Notes: generated by a model from the sequence alone, not told the origin. Positions 7,628 to 19,258 are shown, counted from the first letter of the stretch. The stretch: 64,000 bases of DNA from Martinezella lusitana (GCF_016901135.1 NZ_JAFEVL010000048.1:310001-374000); one strand, 5' to 3'. Translations and numbers: made by a program.

Positions 7628-8281
7628 TCAGAGAATATGGCTCAACAGGTCGTTCGGATGGTGGGCAATCGCATCGGCGCCGGCTGCCAGCAATTCCTCC
7701 ACCGAAGCGTAACCCCAGGATACGCCGATGGCGGTCGCACCGGCAGCCTTCGCCATCTGCATGTCGTAAACGGCATCCCCGATGACGATGGTATCGTGCG
7801 GATCCATGCCGGTTTCGTCGCAGCATTCCGACACCATGGCCGGATGCGGCTTTGAGGGGCAATCGTCGGCGGTACGCGACACCACGAAATAGGGCGTGAA
7901 GCCGTTGGCTTCGAGAATATGGATGAGACCACGACGGGACTTGCCTGTCACCGCACCGAGCAGCAATTCGTCGCGGGATGCGAGAGTCTCGATCAGCGGC
8001 TTGATGCCGTCGAAGAGCGGCGTCTGCATATCCGCCTCGTCGCGCACGTCGGGAAAGATTGACTTGTAGTGCGCCGTCATGGCAATCGCCTCATCATCGA
8101 CATGCGGCTTGCCCTGCATGCGGGCAATCGCGATATCCAGGCTGAGGCCGATGATCGACTTGGTGGCGGAAACATCCGGGCGCTTGTAGCCAAAGGCAAC
8201 GAACGTCCGCGCCATGACCTCGTGGATCAGCCGCACGCTATCGACAAGCGTGCCGTCGCAATCGAAAAGAACGAGTTTCAT
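7628..8281 (-). CDS. HAD-superfamily hydrolase (phosphoglycolate phosphatase-like)
   Basis: A 217-residue HAD phosphatase with motif I FDCDGTLVDS at residues 6-15, a C1 cap, motif II TGKSRR and motif III/IV GDAVYDMQMAKAAG. The real start is the ATG at 8281, since a longer frame upstream only reads through the end of rluC; the stop of rluC and this start overlap as ATGA, so translation is probably coupled. The substrate is not readable; phosphoglycolate or a damaged metabolite is typical of this group. Confidence 0.88.
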   Translation of the reverse strand: MKLVLFDCDGTLVDSVRLIHEVMARTFVAFGYKRPDVSATKSIIGLSLDIAIARMQGKPHVDDEAIAMTAHYKSIFPDVRDEADMQTPLFDGIKPLIETLASRDELLLGAVTGKSRRGLIHILEANGFTPYFVVSRTADDCPSKPHPAMVSECCDETGMDPHDTIVIGDAVYDMQMAKAAGATAIGVSWGYASVEELLAAGADAIAHHPNDLLSHIL

Positions 8282-9276
8282 TCGTCGTCCGGCTCCCCTG
8301 CCGATGCCATGTCGAGACCGAGAAGGTTCCATGTCTGCACCATGTGCGGCGGCAGAGGTGCCGTAACGCGCAGGCGGCCGCCATTGGGATGCGGAATATC
8401 GATATGGCGTGCGTGCAGATGCAGACGCTTCTGGACACCGCCCGGGAAATCCCAGTTCGGATCGTCATCGAAATATTTGGGGTCGCCGATGATCGGATGA
8501 CCTATATGCAGCGCATGGACGCGTAGCTGGTGCGTACGGCCGGTATAGGGCTCCATCTCCAGCCAGGCGAGGCTCTGCGCAGCCATTTCGAGCACGCGAT
8601 AATAGGAGATGGCGTGATCCGCGCCCTCCTCCCCATGCTTGGCGATGCGCATGCGATCGCCATCGGGAGTTGCTTCCTTTACCAGCCAGGTCGAGATCTT
8701 GTCCTCATGCTTGCGCGGCACGCCCTTGACCAACGACCAATAGGTCTTCTTGGTGTCGCGCTCACGAAAGGCCGCCGTCAGCTTCTGCGCCGCGCCGCGG
8801 GTACGAGCAACGACGAGGACGCCGGATGTGTCGCGGTCGAGACGGTGCACCAGGCGTGGCTTTTCGCCCTTCTTGCTCGTCCATGCCTCCAGCATCTTGT
8901 CAAGATGACGGACAAGGCCGGAACCGCCCTGCACCGCGAGGCCGGCCGGCTTGTTCAGCACAAAGACCTTCTCGTCTTCATGCAGCAGCATGCGCGCAAG
9001 AAGCTCGCCGTCGCCGGCGTGTTTGAGGTCGTTGCTGGCGATGGGGCCGCTCTTCAGGGCCTTGGCATCGACATCGAGAGGCGGCACGCGCACCGTCTGC
9101 CCTGGCTGCACGCGCGCATCCGTCTTGACACGGCCGCCATCGACACGCACCTGGCCGGAACGCAATAACTTTTGCAGCTGACCGAAGCCGAGCCCCGGAA
9201 AATGCACCTTGAACCAGCGGTCGAGGCGCATGCCGGCTTCGTCAGGCTCGACCTGTATATGTTCAATCCCGGCCAT
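8278..9276 (-). CDS. rluC: RluC/RluD-family 23S rRNA pseudouridine synthase
   Basis: A 332-residue pseudouridine synthase. An S4 RNA-binding domain occupies about residues 14-75 (MRLDRWFK...GQLQKLLRSGQVRVDG), followed by the catalytic domain with HRLDRDTSGVLVVA, whose Asp is the nucleophile. Members of this group modify U955/2504/2580 of 23S rRNA; the exact sites are inferred. The ATG at 9276 follows GAAAGAAG. It heads a minus-strand series with a HAD phosphatase and ATP12. Confidence 0.9.
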   Translation of the reverse strand: MAGIEHIQVEPDEAGMRLDRWFKVHFPGLGFGQLQKLLRSGQVRVDGGRVKTDARVQPGQTVRVPPLDVDAKALKSGPIASNDLKHAGDGELLARMLLHEDEKVFVLNKPAGLAVQGGSGLVRHLDKMLEAWTSKKGEKPRLVHRLDRDTSGVLVVARTRGAAQKLTAAFRERDTKKTYWSLVKGVPRKHEDKISTWLVKEATPDGDRMRIAKHGEEGADHAISYYRVLEMAAQSLAWLEMEPYTGRTHQLRVHALHIGHPIIGDPKYFDDDPNWDFPGGVQKRLHLHARHIDIPHPNGGRLRVTAPLPPHMVQTWNLLGLDMASAGEPDDE

Positions 9277-9402
9277 TGTTCTTCTTTCAAATGCCGCAGC
9301 ATGTTCCGGAAAATGCCAAACGCTCGTTGGACGGGATCATGCCTATTCAAATAACGGGGCCAGTTGCCCCGCAGCCGGATATCCCGGCCTTTCGACGTGG
9401 CT

Positions 9403-9430
9403 TTAGAGCATTTCGAGCAAAAGTGGAAAC
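9403..9430. repeat. Fragment resembling a common rhizobial intergenic element
   Basis: The string TTAGAGCATTTCGAGCAAAA with the following GTGGAAAC resembles one arm of a short palindromic element often seen between genes in rhizobial genomes. I recognise it from memory only, and no matching second arm is obvious here, so it may be a truncated copy. It lies between rluC and the copper chaperone gene. Confidence 0.3.
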
Positions 9431-9461
9431 TGGAATTATCCGGGCCGGATATTTTTCTGGC

Positions 9462-9995
9462 TCAGTTTCCCTTGGCCGACACGACAGGCAGATCGAGATC
9501 GATCATCCCGGCTTTCTCGAACATCAGCATCATAGGCACCGTGCCCCCCTTTTTGAAGGACGTCTTCACCTGCTTGAACATCATATGCATGGTGCTCGGC
9601 GCAAGCGTCACGGTAGCGCCGGCAGGAATGGCGATACCGCCCTTAATCTCGCGCATCTTCATGATCTCGCCGTCCATCTTCATCTCGTGCAGTTCCACCT
9701 TGCCCGCATCCGAGGATGTGACTGATGTCAGCTTATCGTCGGTCTTGCCGCCATTGTGGATCACGATATAGCCACCGCCGACCGGCTGACCGGGCAGCAT
9801 GGCGCGGACATAACCGCCGCTGATATCGAGATCGCCGAGCTTACCGGTGGCTGAACCGGATGGCGCCGCCTGCGCATCCATATGCATCCCGGCCATGCCC
9901 TTCATGTCGCCGCTCTGCTGCGCCATTGCGCCGCCTGTCGAAAGCGAAAGTGCTGCTGCTGACATCAGCAATGCTGCGACGTGACAACGGTTCAT
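9462..9995 (-). CDS. Periplasmic copper chaperone, PCuAC/DUF461 family
   Basis: A 177-residue secreted protein: the signal peptide spans about residues 1-26 (ending AMAQ), followed by a Met/His-rich stretch with GDMKGMAGMHM, then the PCuAC domain. The copper motif is present as HEMKMDGEIMKM followed later by MHMM. These proteins deliver Cu(I) to the CuA site of cytochrome oxidase or scavenge copper. The second of two adjacent ATGs (9995) is preferred because AGGAGAG is better spaced to it. No cytochrome oxidase gene is in view. Confidence 0.88.
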   Translation of the reverse strand: MNRCHVAALLMSAAALSLSTGGAMAQQSGDMKGMAGMHMDAQAAPSGSATGKLGDLDISGGYVRAMLPGQPVGGGYIVIHNGGKTDDKLTSVTSSDAGKVELHEMKMDGEIMKMREIKGGIAIPAGATVTLAPSTMHMMFKQVKTSFKKGGTVPMMLMFEKAGMIDLDLPVVSAKGN

Positions 9996-10131
9996 CATTC
10001 TCTCCTGCCCGGCTCCTCTATCGACCCGAAGGGATAGCCTTTCGGAACCTCGTTGCAAAGCCCCACCTTTCGCCGCTCCTTGGCTGCTCGAATGGCGCGA
10101 CAAAAATTTGTTCAACGGCGACATTTGCCCC

Positions 10132-10159
10132 TTGCCATCTCTCTCGACTACCAGATAAT
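10132..10159 (+). promoter_or_regulatory. Putative promoter of the gcv operon
   Basis: TTGCCA at 10132-10137 and GATAAT at 10154-10159 with a 16-bp spacer. The expected start, near 10166, lies just before the first glycine aptamer. Sequence-based inference. Confidence 0.45.
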
Positions 10160-10173
10160 GACACTCGACCTTG

Positions 10174-10330
10174 TTGGGAGAATCCGGCGCAAGCCGGTGC
10201 CGAAGGAGCAACCGCCCCGGAAACTCTCAGGCCCAAAGGACCAGCAAGGGGCAGACGGAACTCTGGAGAGAAGCGCGCAAGCGTTCGCCGAAGGGATAAC
10301 AATCTCAGGCAAACAGACAGAGGGGGCTCA
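10174..10330 (+). ncRNA. Tandem glycine riboswitch
   Basis: Two glycine aptamers in series. The first contains GCCGAAGGAGCAACCG and later AAACTCTCAGGC with CAAAGGAC; the second contains CGCCGAAGGGATAAC and AATCTCAGGCAAACAGACAG. These are the conserved blocks of glycine aptamers, arranged in the known cooperative pair. It lies ahead of gcvT, which it is expected to switch on when glycine is abundant. Between it and the gcvT ribosome site is a 7-bp stem, TGCGCTC-GGATAT-GAGCGCA (10365-10384), a candidate part of the expression platform. There is no T run, so control of translation or by Rho is more likely than intrinsic termination. Confidence 0.95.
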
Positions 10331-10400
10331 TCGTCAGGCGCAACCGTGCCGAAATTGTGAGCTCTGCGCTCGGATATGAGCGCAAAACCCGGAGGCGTCA

Positions 10401-11537
10401 TTGGACGAGACCGCTGCCCTCAAGAAGACACCCCTTTACGACCTGCATGTATCGCTCGGCGCCCGCATGGTGCCGTTTGCCGGTTACGACATGCCCGTGC
10501 AATATGCCGCAGGCGTCATGAAGGAACACCTTTGGACCCGCGCTTCGGCCGGCCTGTTCGACGTGTCGCATATGGGTCAGGTGACGATCCGCGCCCGTTC
10601 CGGCAAATATGAGGACGCGGCTCTCGCGCTGGAAAGCCTCGTGCCGGTCGATATCCTCGGCCTCGCGGAAGATCGCCAGCGCTATGGCTTCTTTACCGAC
10701 GACAACGGCGGCATCCTCGACGATCTGATGATCACCCATATGGATGACTACCTCTTCGTCGTCGTGAACGCCGCCTGCAAGGAGCAGGATCTCAAGCATC
10801 TTCAAGATCATATCAGTGATAGCTGCGAAGTTACCTTGCTTGATCGCGCGCTGATTGCCCTGCAGGGGCCGCGCGCCGTTTCCGTGCTTGCAGAGCTTTG
10901 GGCCGACATCGCCTACATGAAGTTCATGGATGTGCGCCATTGTCGCCTGCACGACGTTTCCTGCCTCGTGTCGCGCTCCGGCTACAGCGGCGAGGACGGC
11001 TTCGAGATTTCCGTACCGGCCGACAAGGCCGAGGATATCGCCAAGCGGCTGCTCGAGCACCCGGATGTGCAGCCGATCGGCCTCGGCGCCCGCGACTCGC
11101 TGCGCCTCGAAGCCGGGCTCTGCCTCTATGGCAATGACATCGACCAGACCACGACGCCGGTGGAAGCCGCGCTCGAATGGGCGATGCAGAAGGCCCGCAA
11201 GACCGGCGGCGCGCGCGCCGGCGGCTTTCCCGGCGCGTCCCGCATTCTCGCCGAACTCGATGGTGGCGCCCCGCGGCGCCGCGTCGGCCTGAAGCCGGAA
11301 GGCAAGGCGCCCGTGCGCGGTCATGCCAAGCTCTATGCCGATGCCGAGGGCAAGACTGAGATCGGCGAGGTTACCTCGGGCAGCTTCGGTCCGAGCGTCG
11401 AGTCCCCCGTCGCCATGGGCTATGTGCCCACGAGATTCTCCTCGCCCGGCACGACCGTCTACGCCGAGGTGCGCGGCAAATACCTGCCCGTCGCCGTCAG
11501 CGCCCTGCCTTTCGTCAAGCCCACCTACAAACGCTGA
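10401..11537 (+). CDS. gcvT: Glycine cleavage system T protein (aminomethyltransferase)
   Basis: T protein of the glycine cleavage complex: takes the aminomethyl group from lipoyl-H protein to tetrahydrofolate, releasing ammonia. It has 378 residues, with the family N-terminus PLYDLHVSLGARMVPFAGYDMPVQY and the block ASAGLFDVSHMGQ. The start is TTG at 10401, supported by GGAGG five bases upstream (10391-10395) and by homolog length; no ATG fits. First gene of the gcvTHP operon under the glycine riboswitch. Confidence 0.95.
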   Translation: MDETAALKKTPLYDLHVSLGARMVPFAGYDMPVQYAAGVMKEHLWTRASAGLFDVSHMGQVTIRARSGKYEDAALALESLVPVDILGLAEDRQRYGFFTDDNGGILDDLMITHMDDYLFVVVNAACKEQDLKHLQDHISDSCEVTLLDRALIALQGPRAVSVLAELWADIAYMKFMDVRHCRLHDVSCLVSRSGYSGEDGFEISVPADKAEDIAKRLLEHPDVQPIGLGARDSLRLEAGLCLYGNDIDQTTTPVEAALEWAMQKARKTGGARAGGFPGASRILAELDGGAPRRRVGLKPEGKAPVRGHAKLYADAEGKTEIGEVTSGSFGPSVESPVAMGYVPTRFSSPGTTVYAEVRGKYLPVAVSALPFVKPTYKR

Positions 11538-11562
11538 ACGTCTTTTCCAGAGAGGATTATCC

Positions 11563-11924
11563 ATGCTGAAATTCACCGAAGAACATGAATGGCTGAACAT
11601 CGATGGCGATGTCGCGACGGTCGGCATCACGGCGCACGCCGCCGAACAGCTCGGCGATCTCGTTTTCGTGGAACTGCCCGAAGTCGGCGCCAGCTTCTCC
11701 AAGGGCGACGATGCGGCAACGGTCGAATCCGTCAAGGCAGCTTCCGAGGTCTATTGTCCACTTGACGGCGAAATCACCGCGGTCAACGAAGCCATCACCG
11801 CCGATCCGGCACTCGTCAACTCCGACCCCATGGGTGCGGGCTGGTTCTTCAAGCTGAAGCTGAAGAACGTGAGCGATGTTGATGGTCTGCTTGATGAATC
11901 CGGTTACAAGGAGCTGATCGGATA

Positions 11925-11925
<1 letters not shown>
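11563..11925 (+). CDS. gcvH: Glycine cleavage system H protein
   Basis: Lipoyl carrier protein of 120 residues that shuttles the aminomethyl group between P, T and L proteins. The lipoylated Lys is K58, in VESVKAASEVY. The start MLKFTEEHEW at 11563 follows AGAGGAT; the frame is open further upstream but only overlaps gcvT. Its stop shares one base with the gcvP start, so the two are coupled. Confidence 0.97.
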
Positions 11926-14789
<2,864 letters not shown>

Positions 14790-14868
14790 GCCTTTTGCGA
14801 AAAAGCGAAGCGGTTCAGTCGCTTCGCTGACAACAGACATAAATCTATTGCGAAACTTGTCTATGAAA

Positions 14869-14903
14869 ACGCCGCGCGTCCCAACGGATGCGCGGCGTTT
14901 TTT
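14869..14903 (+). terminator. Rho-independent terminator of the gcv operon
   Basis: ACGCCGCGC (14869-14877) and GCGCGGCGT (14890-14898) form a perfect 9-bp stem with a 12-nt loop, followed directly by a T run to 14903. An additional 9-bp inverted repeat, AGCGAAGCG / CGCTTCGCT (14804-14828), closer to gcvP lacks a T run on this strand. Confidence 0.9.
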
Positions 14904-14937
14904 ATGACGCGTCGATAGGCCCTGGAAGTCAGACACT

Positions 14938-15558
14938 ATGCCGGAACAGCCGGATTTTCATTTCATCACTGGGCGAGCGGAGCATTCCTCAGCCCCGCTG
15001 CTTCTGCTGCATGGCAGCGGCAGCGATGAGGCCTCTTTCGTCCCGCTTGCGGATGCGATTGGCTCGCAGCGCCCGTATATGGCTCTGCGCGGTGCTATCG
15101 ACTGGGAAGGAGGGTTCGCCTTCTTTCGCCGCAATCCTGACCGCGGCCTGGATCATGTCGATCTGGACAGGCAGACGGAGAGGCTCTGTCGTTTCATTAG
15201 AGCGGCGATAGAGCGAAAGCTGCTCGCCCAGCCGCCTGTTCTGCTCGGCTTCTCCAATGGCGCCATCATGGCAACATCGATCCTTCGGCGGCAGCCCGAG
15301 CTCGCATTAGCTGCTATTTTGATGCGACCTCTTTCGCCAGCGCCGGGTGCAGAGTTTGCGTCGATGCCGGCGCTACCGATCCTGATCACCGCAGGCGAGC
15401 ACGATCAACGCCGGGAGCCCGGCGACGCGGATCTCGTCAAACAACAATTTGCAAACGCCGGCGCGGATGTCAGCGCTCTTGTGCTGCCAACCGATCATGG
15501 CCTCCATCAAGACGAGGCCGACATCATCCGCGACTGGCTTACACGGAAAGGCATATGA
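14938..15558 (+). CDS. Alpha/beta hydrolase, phospholipase/carboxylesterase type
   Basis: A 206-residue serine hydrolase. Visible features are the oxyanion-strand LLLLHGSGSDEASF near residue 21, nucleophile elbow GFSNG, an acid in AGEHDQRR, and His in TDHGLHQDE, the order of the small carboxylesterase/phospholipase family. Substrate unknown. Its stop lies one base before the start of an HTH antidote-like gene, an unusual partner that suggests co-transcription. Confidence 0.8.
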   Translation: MPEQPDFHFITGRAEHSSAPLLLLHGSGSDEASFVPLADAIGSQRPYMALRGAIDWEGGFAFFRRNPDRGLDHVDLDRQTERLCRFIRAAIERKLLAQPPVLLGFSNGAIMATSILRRQPELALAAILMRPLSPAPGAEFASMPALPILITAGEHDQRREPGDADLVKQQFANAGADVSALVLPTDHGLHQDEADIIRDWLTRKGI

Positions 15559-15559
15559 A

Positions 15560-15826
15560 ATGAACGAGGAAAATCCCTTCGATACGGATAATCCCGACAG
15601 CTATATCGCAGCCGCCTTTGAGACCGACGATCCGTCCTCCATTGCCAGGGCTTTGGGCGAAGTGGCGCGTACGCGCAATATGAGCAAGCTTGCCAAGGAT
15701 GTCGGCATGAACCGCTCGGCGCTCTATCGCGCCCTCAGCGGCGAGGGAAATCCCGAATTCGCGACGATCCTGAAAGTCGTCAAGGCACTCGGCCTCAAGC
15801 TGACGCCGGTGCCGGCCGCACATTGA
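15560..15826 (+). CDS. Putative addiction-module antidote (HI1420-type HTH), apparently without toxin
   Basis: An 88-residue helix-turn-helix protein. The block GEVARTRNMSKLAKDVGMNRSAL with YRALSGEGNPEFATILKVVKALGLKL matches the DNA-binding antidote family usually paired with an upstream RelE/HigB-like toxin. Here the upstream gene is an alpha/beta hydrolase instead, and no small toxin gene is visible on either side. It starts one base after the hydrolase stop, with GGAAAGG upstream. It may be an orphan regulator left from a toxin-antitoxin locus. Confidence 0.8.
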   Translation: MNEENPFDTDNPDSYIAAAFETDDPSSIARALGEVARTRNMSKLAKDVGMNRSALYRALSGEGNPEFATILKVVKALGLKLTPVPAAH

Positions 15827-15856
15827 GAATCCAACACGCTCTGAAGTGAAATAACG

Positions 15857-15876
15857 ACAAAATCCGCTTTAAGCGG
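15857..15876 (-). terminator. Possible suf operon terminator overlapping the sufA stop
   Basis: On the minus strand CCGCT-TAA-AGCGG, whose loop is the sufA stop codon, is followed by ATTTTG and an AT-rich tract. The stem is short (5-6 bp), but the position at the end of a seven-gene operon fits. Confidence 0.4.
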
Positions 15877-16258
15877 GCTGGACGGCCTGCCGTTGCGCCG
15901 CCAAGGCGGCAAGATCGGCGGGCTTCAGTTCGACGGACTCGCCACAGCCGCAAGCAGATGTCTGGTTCGGATTGGTGAACGTAAAGCCCGAACGCAAGGT
16001 CGTGGTCTCGAAGCCCATTTCGGTGCCAAGCAGATAAAGCACGGCCGACGGCTCGACCCAGACCCTGGCGCCGTCGTGCTCGATCAGGTCGTCCTTCAGG
16101 TTCGGCTCGGCCACCAGGTCGATGGTATATTCCATCCCTGCGCAGCCGCCCTTCTTGATGCCGACGCGAACGCCCTTGGCATCGGACCCGGAATTCTCGA
16201 CGATCGCCTTTACGCGCGCAGCCGCGGTATCGGTCATAGTCATCACTGCAAAGCCCAT
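15869..16258 (-). CDS. sufA: Iron-sulfur cluster A-type carrier SufA
   Basis: A 129-residue A-type carrier that receives clusters from the SufBCD scaffold and passes them to target proteins. The three conserved Cys are present: one in KKGGCAGMEY and two in SACGCGES. AAGGAG lies upstream of the ATG. Last gene of the sufS2-B-C-D-S-T-A operon. Confidence 0.95.
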   Translation of the reverse strand: MGFAVMTMTDTAAARVKAIVENSGSDAKGVRVGIKKGGCAGMEYTIDLVAEPNLKDDLIEHDGARVWVEPSAVLYLLGTEMGFETTTLRSGFTFTNPNQTSACGCGESVELKPADLAALAAQRQAVQPA

Positions 16259-16334
16259 GGGCTCATTCTCCTTCCGCGACCGGGGTCAAGATCCGGCGCT
16301 TCGAGTCTTAATGTAAAGCCGGCGGCCCAAAGCT

Positions 16335-16715
16335 TCAATACCAGCCGATGGCCACTTGCGCTTCTTCCGACATGCGGTCCGCGCTCCACGGCGGATCGAA
16401 GGTCATGCTGACGTCGACGCCGGAGACGCCTTCAACGGCGCCGACAGCGTTTTCGACCCAGCCCGGCATCTCGCCGGCAACCGGGCAACCGGGCGCGGTC
16501 AGCGTCATGACGATCTTCACCATGCGGTCGTCTTCGATATCGATCTTGTAGATCAGACCGAGTTCGAAGATATCGGCCGGAATTTCCGGATCGTAGACAG
16601 TCTTCAGCGCGGCGATGATGTCGTCGCTGAGGCGAGCCAGCTCACCCTCGGGAATGCTGGAATGCACGATCCCTTCGCGTACATCGATCTTCTGTTCGCT
16701 TTCGTCGAGTGACAT
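16335..16715 (-). CDS. sufT: SufT (DUF59/MIP18 family) Fe-S assembly factor
   Basis: A 126-residue DUF59 protein with VYDPEIPADIFELGLIY and TAPGCPVAGEMP, the latter holding the conserved Cys. SufT helps Fe-S maturation in Suf-dependent bacteria; R. leguminosarum literature calls this position sufX. The ATG at 16715 follows AGGAGG and lies 11 bases after the sufS stop; a longer frame reading back into sufS is not used. Confidence 0.92.
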   Translation of the reverse strand: MSLDESEQKIDVREGIVHSSIPEGELARLSDDIIAALKTVYDPEIPADIFELGLIYKIDIEDDRMVKIVMTLTAPGCPVAGEMPGWVENAVGAVEGVSGVDVSMTFDPPWSADRMSEEAQVAIGWY

Positions 16716-16726
16716 TGCTTGCCTCC

Positions 16727-17968
16727 TTAGGCAAAGAACTTGCGCGCATATTCCAGCGCATCCGCCAAAGCATCCACTTCGGCGCGCGTATTGTACAGGC
16801 CGAACGATGCACGGCATGTGGAGGTAACGCCGAAGCGTTTCAAGAGCGGCTGGGCGCAATGCGTCCCCGCGCGCACCGCAACCCCCTGACGGTCGATTAC
16901 CATCGACACGTCATGGGAGTGGATACCCGCGAGTTCGAAGGAGAAGATACCACCTTTTCCGGGTGCCGTGCCGAAAACTCGCAGCGAATTGATATCCCGC
17001 AGCCGCTCCGCCGCGTAGACAGCAAGATCGGCCTCATGTCGGGCGATCGCCTCTCGGCCGATGCTCTCCATGTAGTCGAGCGCGAAACCAAGCCCGATCG
17101 CCTGCACGATCGGCGGCGTGCCGGCTTCGAAGCGATGCGGCGGATCGTTATAGGTGACGTTTTCCTCGGTCACATCGAAGATCATCTCGCCGCCGCCCTG
17201 GAAAGGCCGCATCTCGGCGAGCCTCTCCTTCTTGCCGTAGAGAACGCCGATGCCGGAGGGACCATAGAGCTTGTGACCGGTCATGACGTACCAGTCGCAA
17301 TCAATATCCTGCACGTCGACAGGCAGGTGCACGGCGCCCTGCGATCCGTCGATCAGCACCGGAATGCCGCGCTCATGCGCGATGCGGCAGACTTCCTTCA
17401 CCGGAACGATGGTCCCGAGCGCATTCGACATATGGGTAATGGCGACGAGCTTGGTCCGTTCCGTCAGGCTTTTCTCGAAATCCTCGATATGGAAGGCGCC
17501 TTCGTCGTCAACAGGCACCCAGACGAGCTTTGCACCCTGTCTTTCACGAATGAAGTGCCAGGGAACGATGTTGGAGTGATGCTCCATAATGGAGACGACG
17601 ATCTCGTCGCCTTCGCTCAGCTTCGGCATGCCCCAGCCATAGGCGACCGTGTTGATCGCCTCGGTCGAATTCTTCGTGAAGACGATATCGTCCACCGACG
17701 GCGCATTCAGGAAACGGCGCACCTTTTCGCGCGCTGCCTCATAGGCTTCGGTCGCGGCATTGGAGAGGAAATGCAGGCCGCGATGCACATTGGCATATTC
17801 GCTTGAATAGGCATGCGAGATCGCATCGATGACGACCTGCGGCTTCTGCGCCGATGCGCCATTGTCGAGATAAACAAGCGGCTTGCCATGCACCGTCTTC
17901 GCCAGGATCGGGAAATCCCGGCGAATAGCTTCGACGTCATAGGCCGTTGCAGGCATGATCTTGTCCAC
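16727..17968 (-). CDS. sufS: Cysteine desulfurase SufS (group II)
   Basis: A PLP enzyme that takes sulfur from cysteine as a persulfide for the Suf scaffold. The protein is about 413 residues. The PLP Lys is in MTGHKLYGPSGIG and the persulfide Cys in RAGTHCAQP. I place the start at GTG 17968 because GGAGG is eight bases upstream; the frame's TTG at 17983 overlaps that ribosome site and the ATG at 17956 is too distant from it. There are two desulfurases in this operon; this group II enzyme follows sufD. SufE is not in the window. Confidence 0.93.
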   Translation of the reverse strand: MDKIMPATAYDVEAIRRDFPILAKTVHGKPLVYLDNGASAQKPQVVIDAISHAYSSEYANVHRGLHFLSNAATEAYEAAREKVRRFLNAPSVDDIVFTKNSTEAINTVAYGWGMPKLSEGDEIVVSIMEHHSNIVPWHFIRERQGAKLVWVPVDDEGAFHIEDFEKSLTERTKLVAITHMSNALGTIVPVKEVCRIAHERGIPVLIDGSQGAVHLPVDVQDIDCDWYVMTGHKLYGPSGIGVLYGKKERLAEMRPFQGGGEMIFDVTEENVTYNDPPHRFEAGTPPIVQAIGLGFALDYMESIGREAIARHEADLAVYAAERLRDINSLRVFGTAPGKGGIFSFELAGIHSHDVSMVIDRQGVAVRAGTHCAQPLLKRFGVTSTCRASFGLYNTRAEVDALADALEYARKFFA

Positions 17969-17983
17969 GAGCTTTGCCTCCAA

Positions 17984-19258
17984 TCAGGCGTGCTTTTCCA
18001 GCCAGGCAGAGATAACGCCTTCCAGCGCCTCGACCAGGGCTTCGTCTTCCAGTTCCTCGACGATCTCGGCCACGAAGGCGTTGACCAGCATGGCGCGGGC
18101 CTTGTTCTCCGGAACGCCGCGGGCCATCAGATAGAAGAGATGGTTGCGGTCGATATCGGCGACAGTGGCGCCATGGCCGCACTGCACGTCGTCAGCGAAG
18201 ATTTCGAGTTCCGGCTTGACCGAAAATTCTGCATCGTCGGACATCAACAGCGTGTTGCAGGCCATTTTGGCATCGGTCTTCTGCGCATCCGGTGCGACCC
18301 GGATCATGCCCTGGAAGACACCGCGCGCTCGGTCGAACACGACATTGCGGATGACTTCCGTCGATCCGGTGTTCGGAACGTCATGACCAAGCACCATCGT
18401 CACGTCAGTATGCGTATCGCCACCGAGCAGGTTAATGCCGCGCAGCGTCAGATCGGCGCCCTCGCCCGTCACTTTGATGTACAGTTCCTGGCGCACCAGC
18501 TTGCCGCCTGCATTGATAACGAACAGCCTCAGCTTGGCGTCCGTGCCCAGATCGATGCGGATCTGGCCGAGATGCGTATCCTCGCTGCCCTGCTCCTGCA
18601 GGATGATCCAGGTCACTTCGGCCCGCTCGCCGATCTTGACTTCGCTTACCGACGAGACGAGCGCGGCAGCACCTTCGACAGCCTGGTGACGCTCGATGAC
18701 CGTCGCCTTGACATCAGCACCGAAGGACACCGGAAGGCGGCTGTGAATTTGTCCGCCAGCGTGAACGAACTGGATCTCCAGAGGTGCGTCGAGTTCGGTG
18801 CCATCGGGGAAATCGATGACATAGCCGTCGCGCACGAAACTGGCATTGATGCGGCCGATAGCATCGTCCTTGTCGAGTGCTTCCAGACCGGCGGCGGCCG
18901 TGCCGCTGATCAGGCTATCGGCATAGCGGCCGATCGTCAGCCCCTTGACGGCAGCCTTCTCGCTCGCCTTGCCCTGGAGAATGGCAAGGACCGGAGATCC
19001 TTCGACCGTCGGCGGCAAAGCTTCCGCAAGGCCCTTGCCGATGTCGCTCGGAACCAGACGCAGCAGGTTCTTGAAATCGGTGTAATGCCAGGCCTCGATG
19101 CGACGCGTCGGCAGGCCCGCCGTCTTGAGATCATCAAGCAGGCGATCGCGGACGGCGAAGACCTCGCCGTCACCCGGCAGGTCGCCAAGCTGGTCGTTGT
19201 ACGCCTCGATCAACGCCGTCTCGGCTGATGTCAGGCGGTTCGTCGTCTGAATGTTCAT
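17984..19258 (-). CDS. sufD: Fe-S cluster scaffold subunit SufD
   Basis: About 424 residues; partner of SufB and SufC in the SufBC2D scaffold. The C-terminal beta-helix and the block AKMACNTLLMSDDAEF...CGHGATVADID are typical of SufB/SufD. The start MNIQTTNRL at 19258 follows AAAGGAT and is preferred over an upstream in-frame ATG at 19330 that lies inside sufC. The stop lies 15 bases ahead of the chosen sufS start. Confidence 0.94.
   Translation of the reverse strand: MNIQTTNRLTSAETALIEAYNDQLGDLPGDGEVFAVRDRLLDDLKTAGLPTRRIEAWHYTDFKNLLRLVPSDIGKGLAEALPPTVEGSPVLAILQGKASEKAAVKGLTIGRYADSLISGTAAAGLEALDKDDAIGRINASFVRDGYVIDFPDGTELDAPLEIQFVHAGGQIHSRLPVSFGADVKATVIERHQAVEGAAALVSSVSEVKIGERAEVTWIILQEQGSEDTHLGQIRIDLGTDAKLRLFVINAGGKLVRQELYIKVTGEGADLTLRGINLLGGDTHTDVTMVLGHDVPNTGSTEVIRNVVFDRARGVFQGMIRVAPDAQKTDAKMACNTLLMSDDAEFSVKPELEIFADDVQCGHGATVADIDRNHLFYLMARGVPENKARAMLVNAFVAEIVEELEDEALVEALEGVISAWLEKHA

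Noticed and set aside
14804..14828. The 9-bp inverted repeat AGCGAAGCG / CGCTTCGCT as the main gcv terminator
   Set aside because: It lacks a T run on the plus strand; the stem at 14869-14898 with a T tract is the better terminator.
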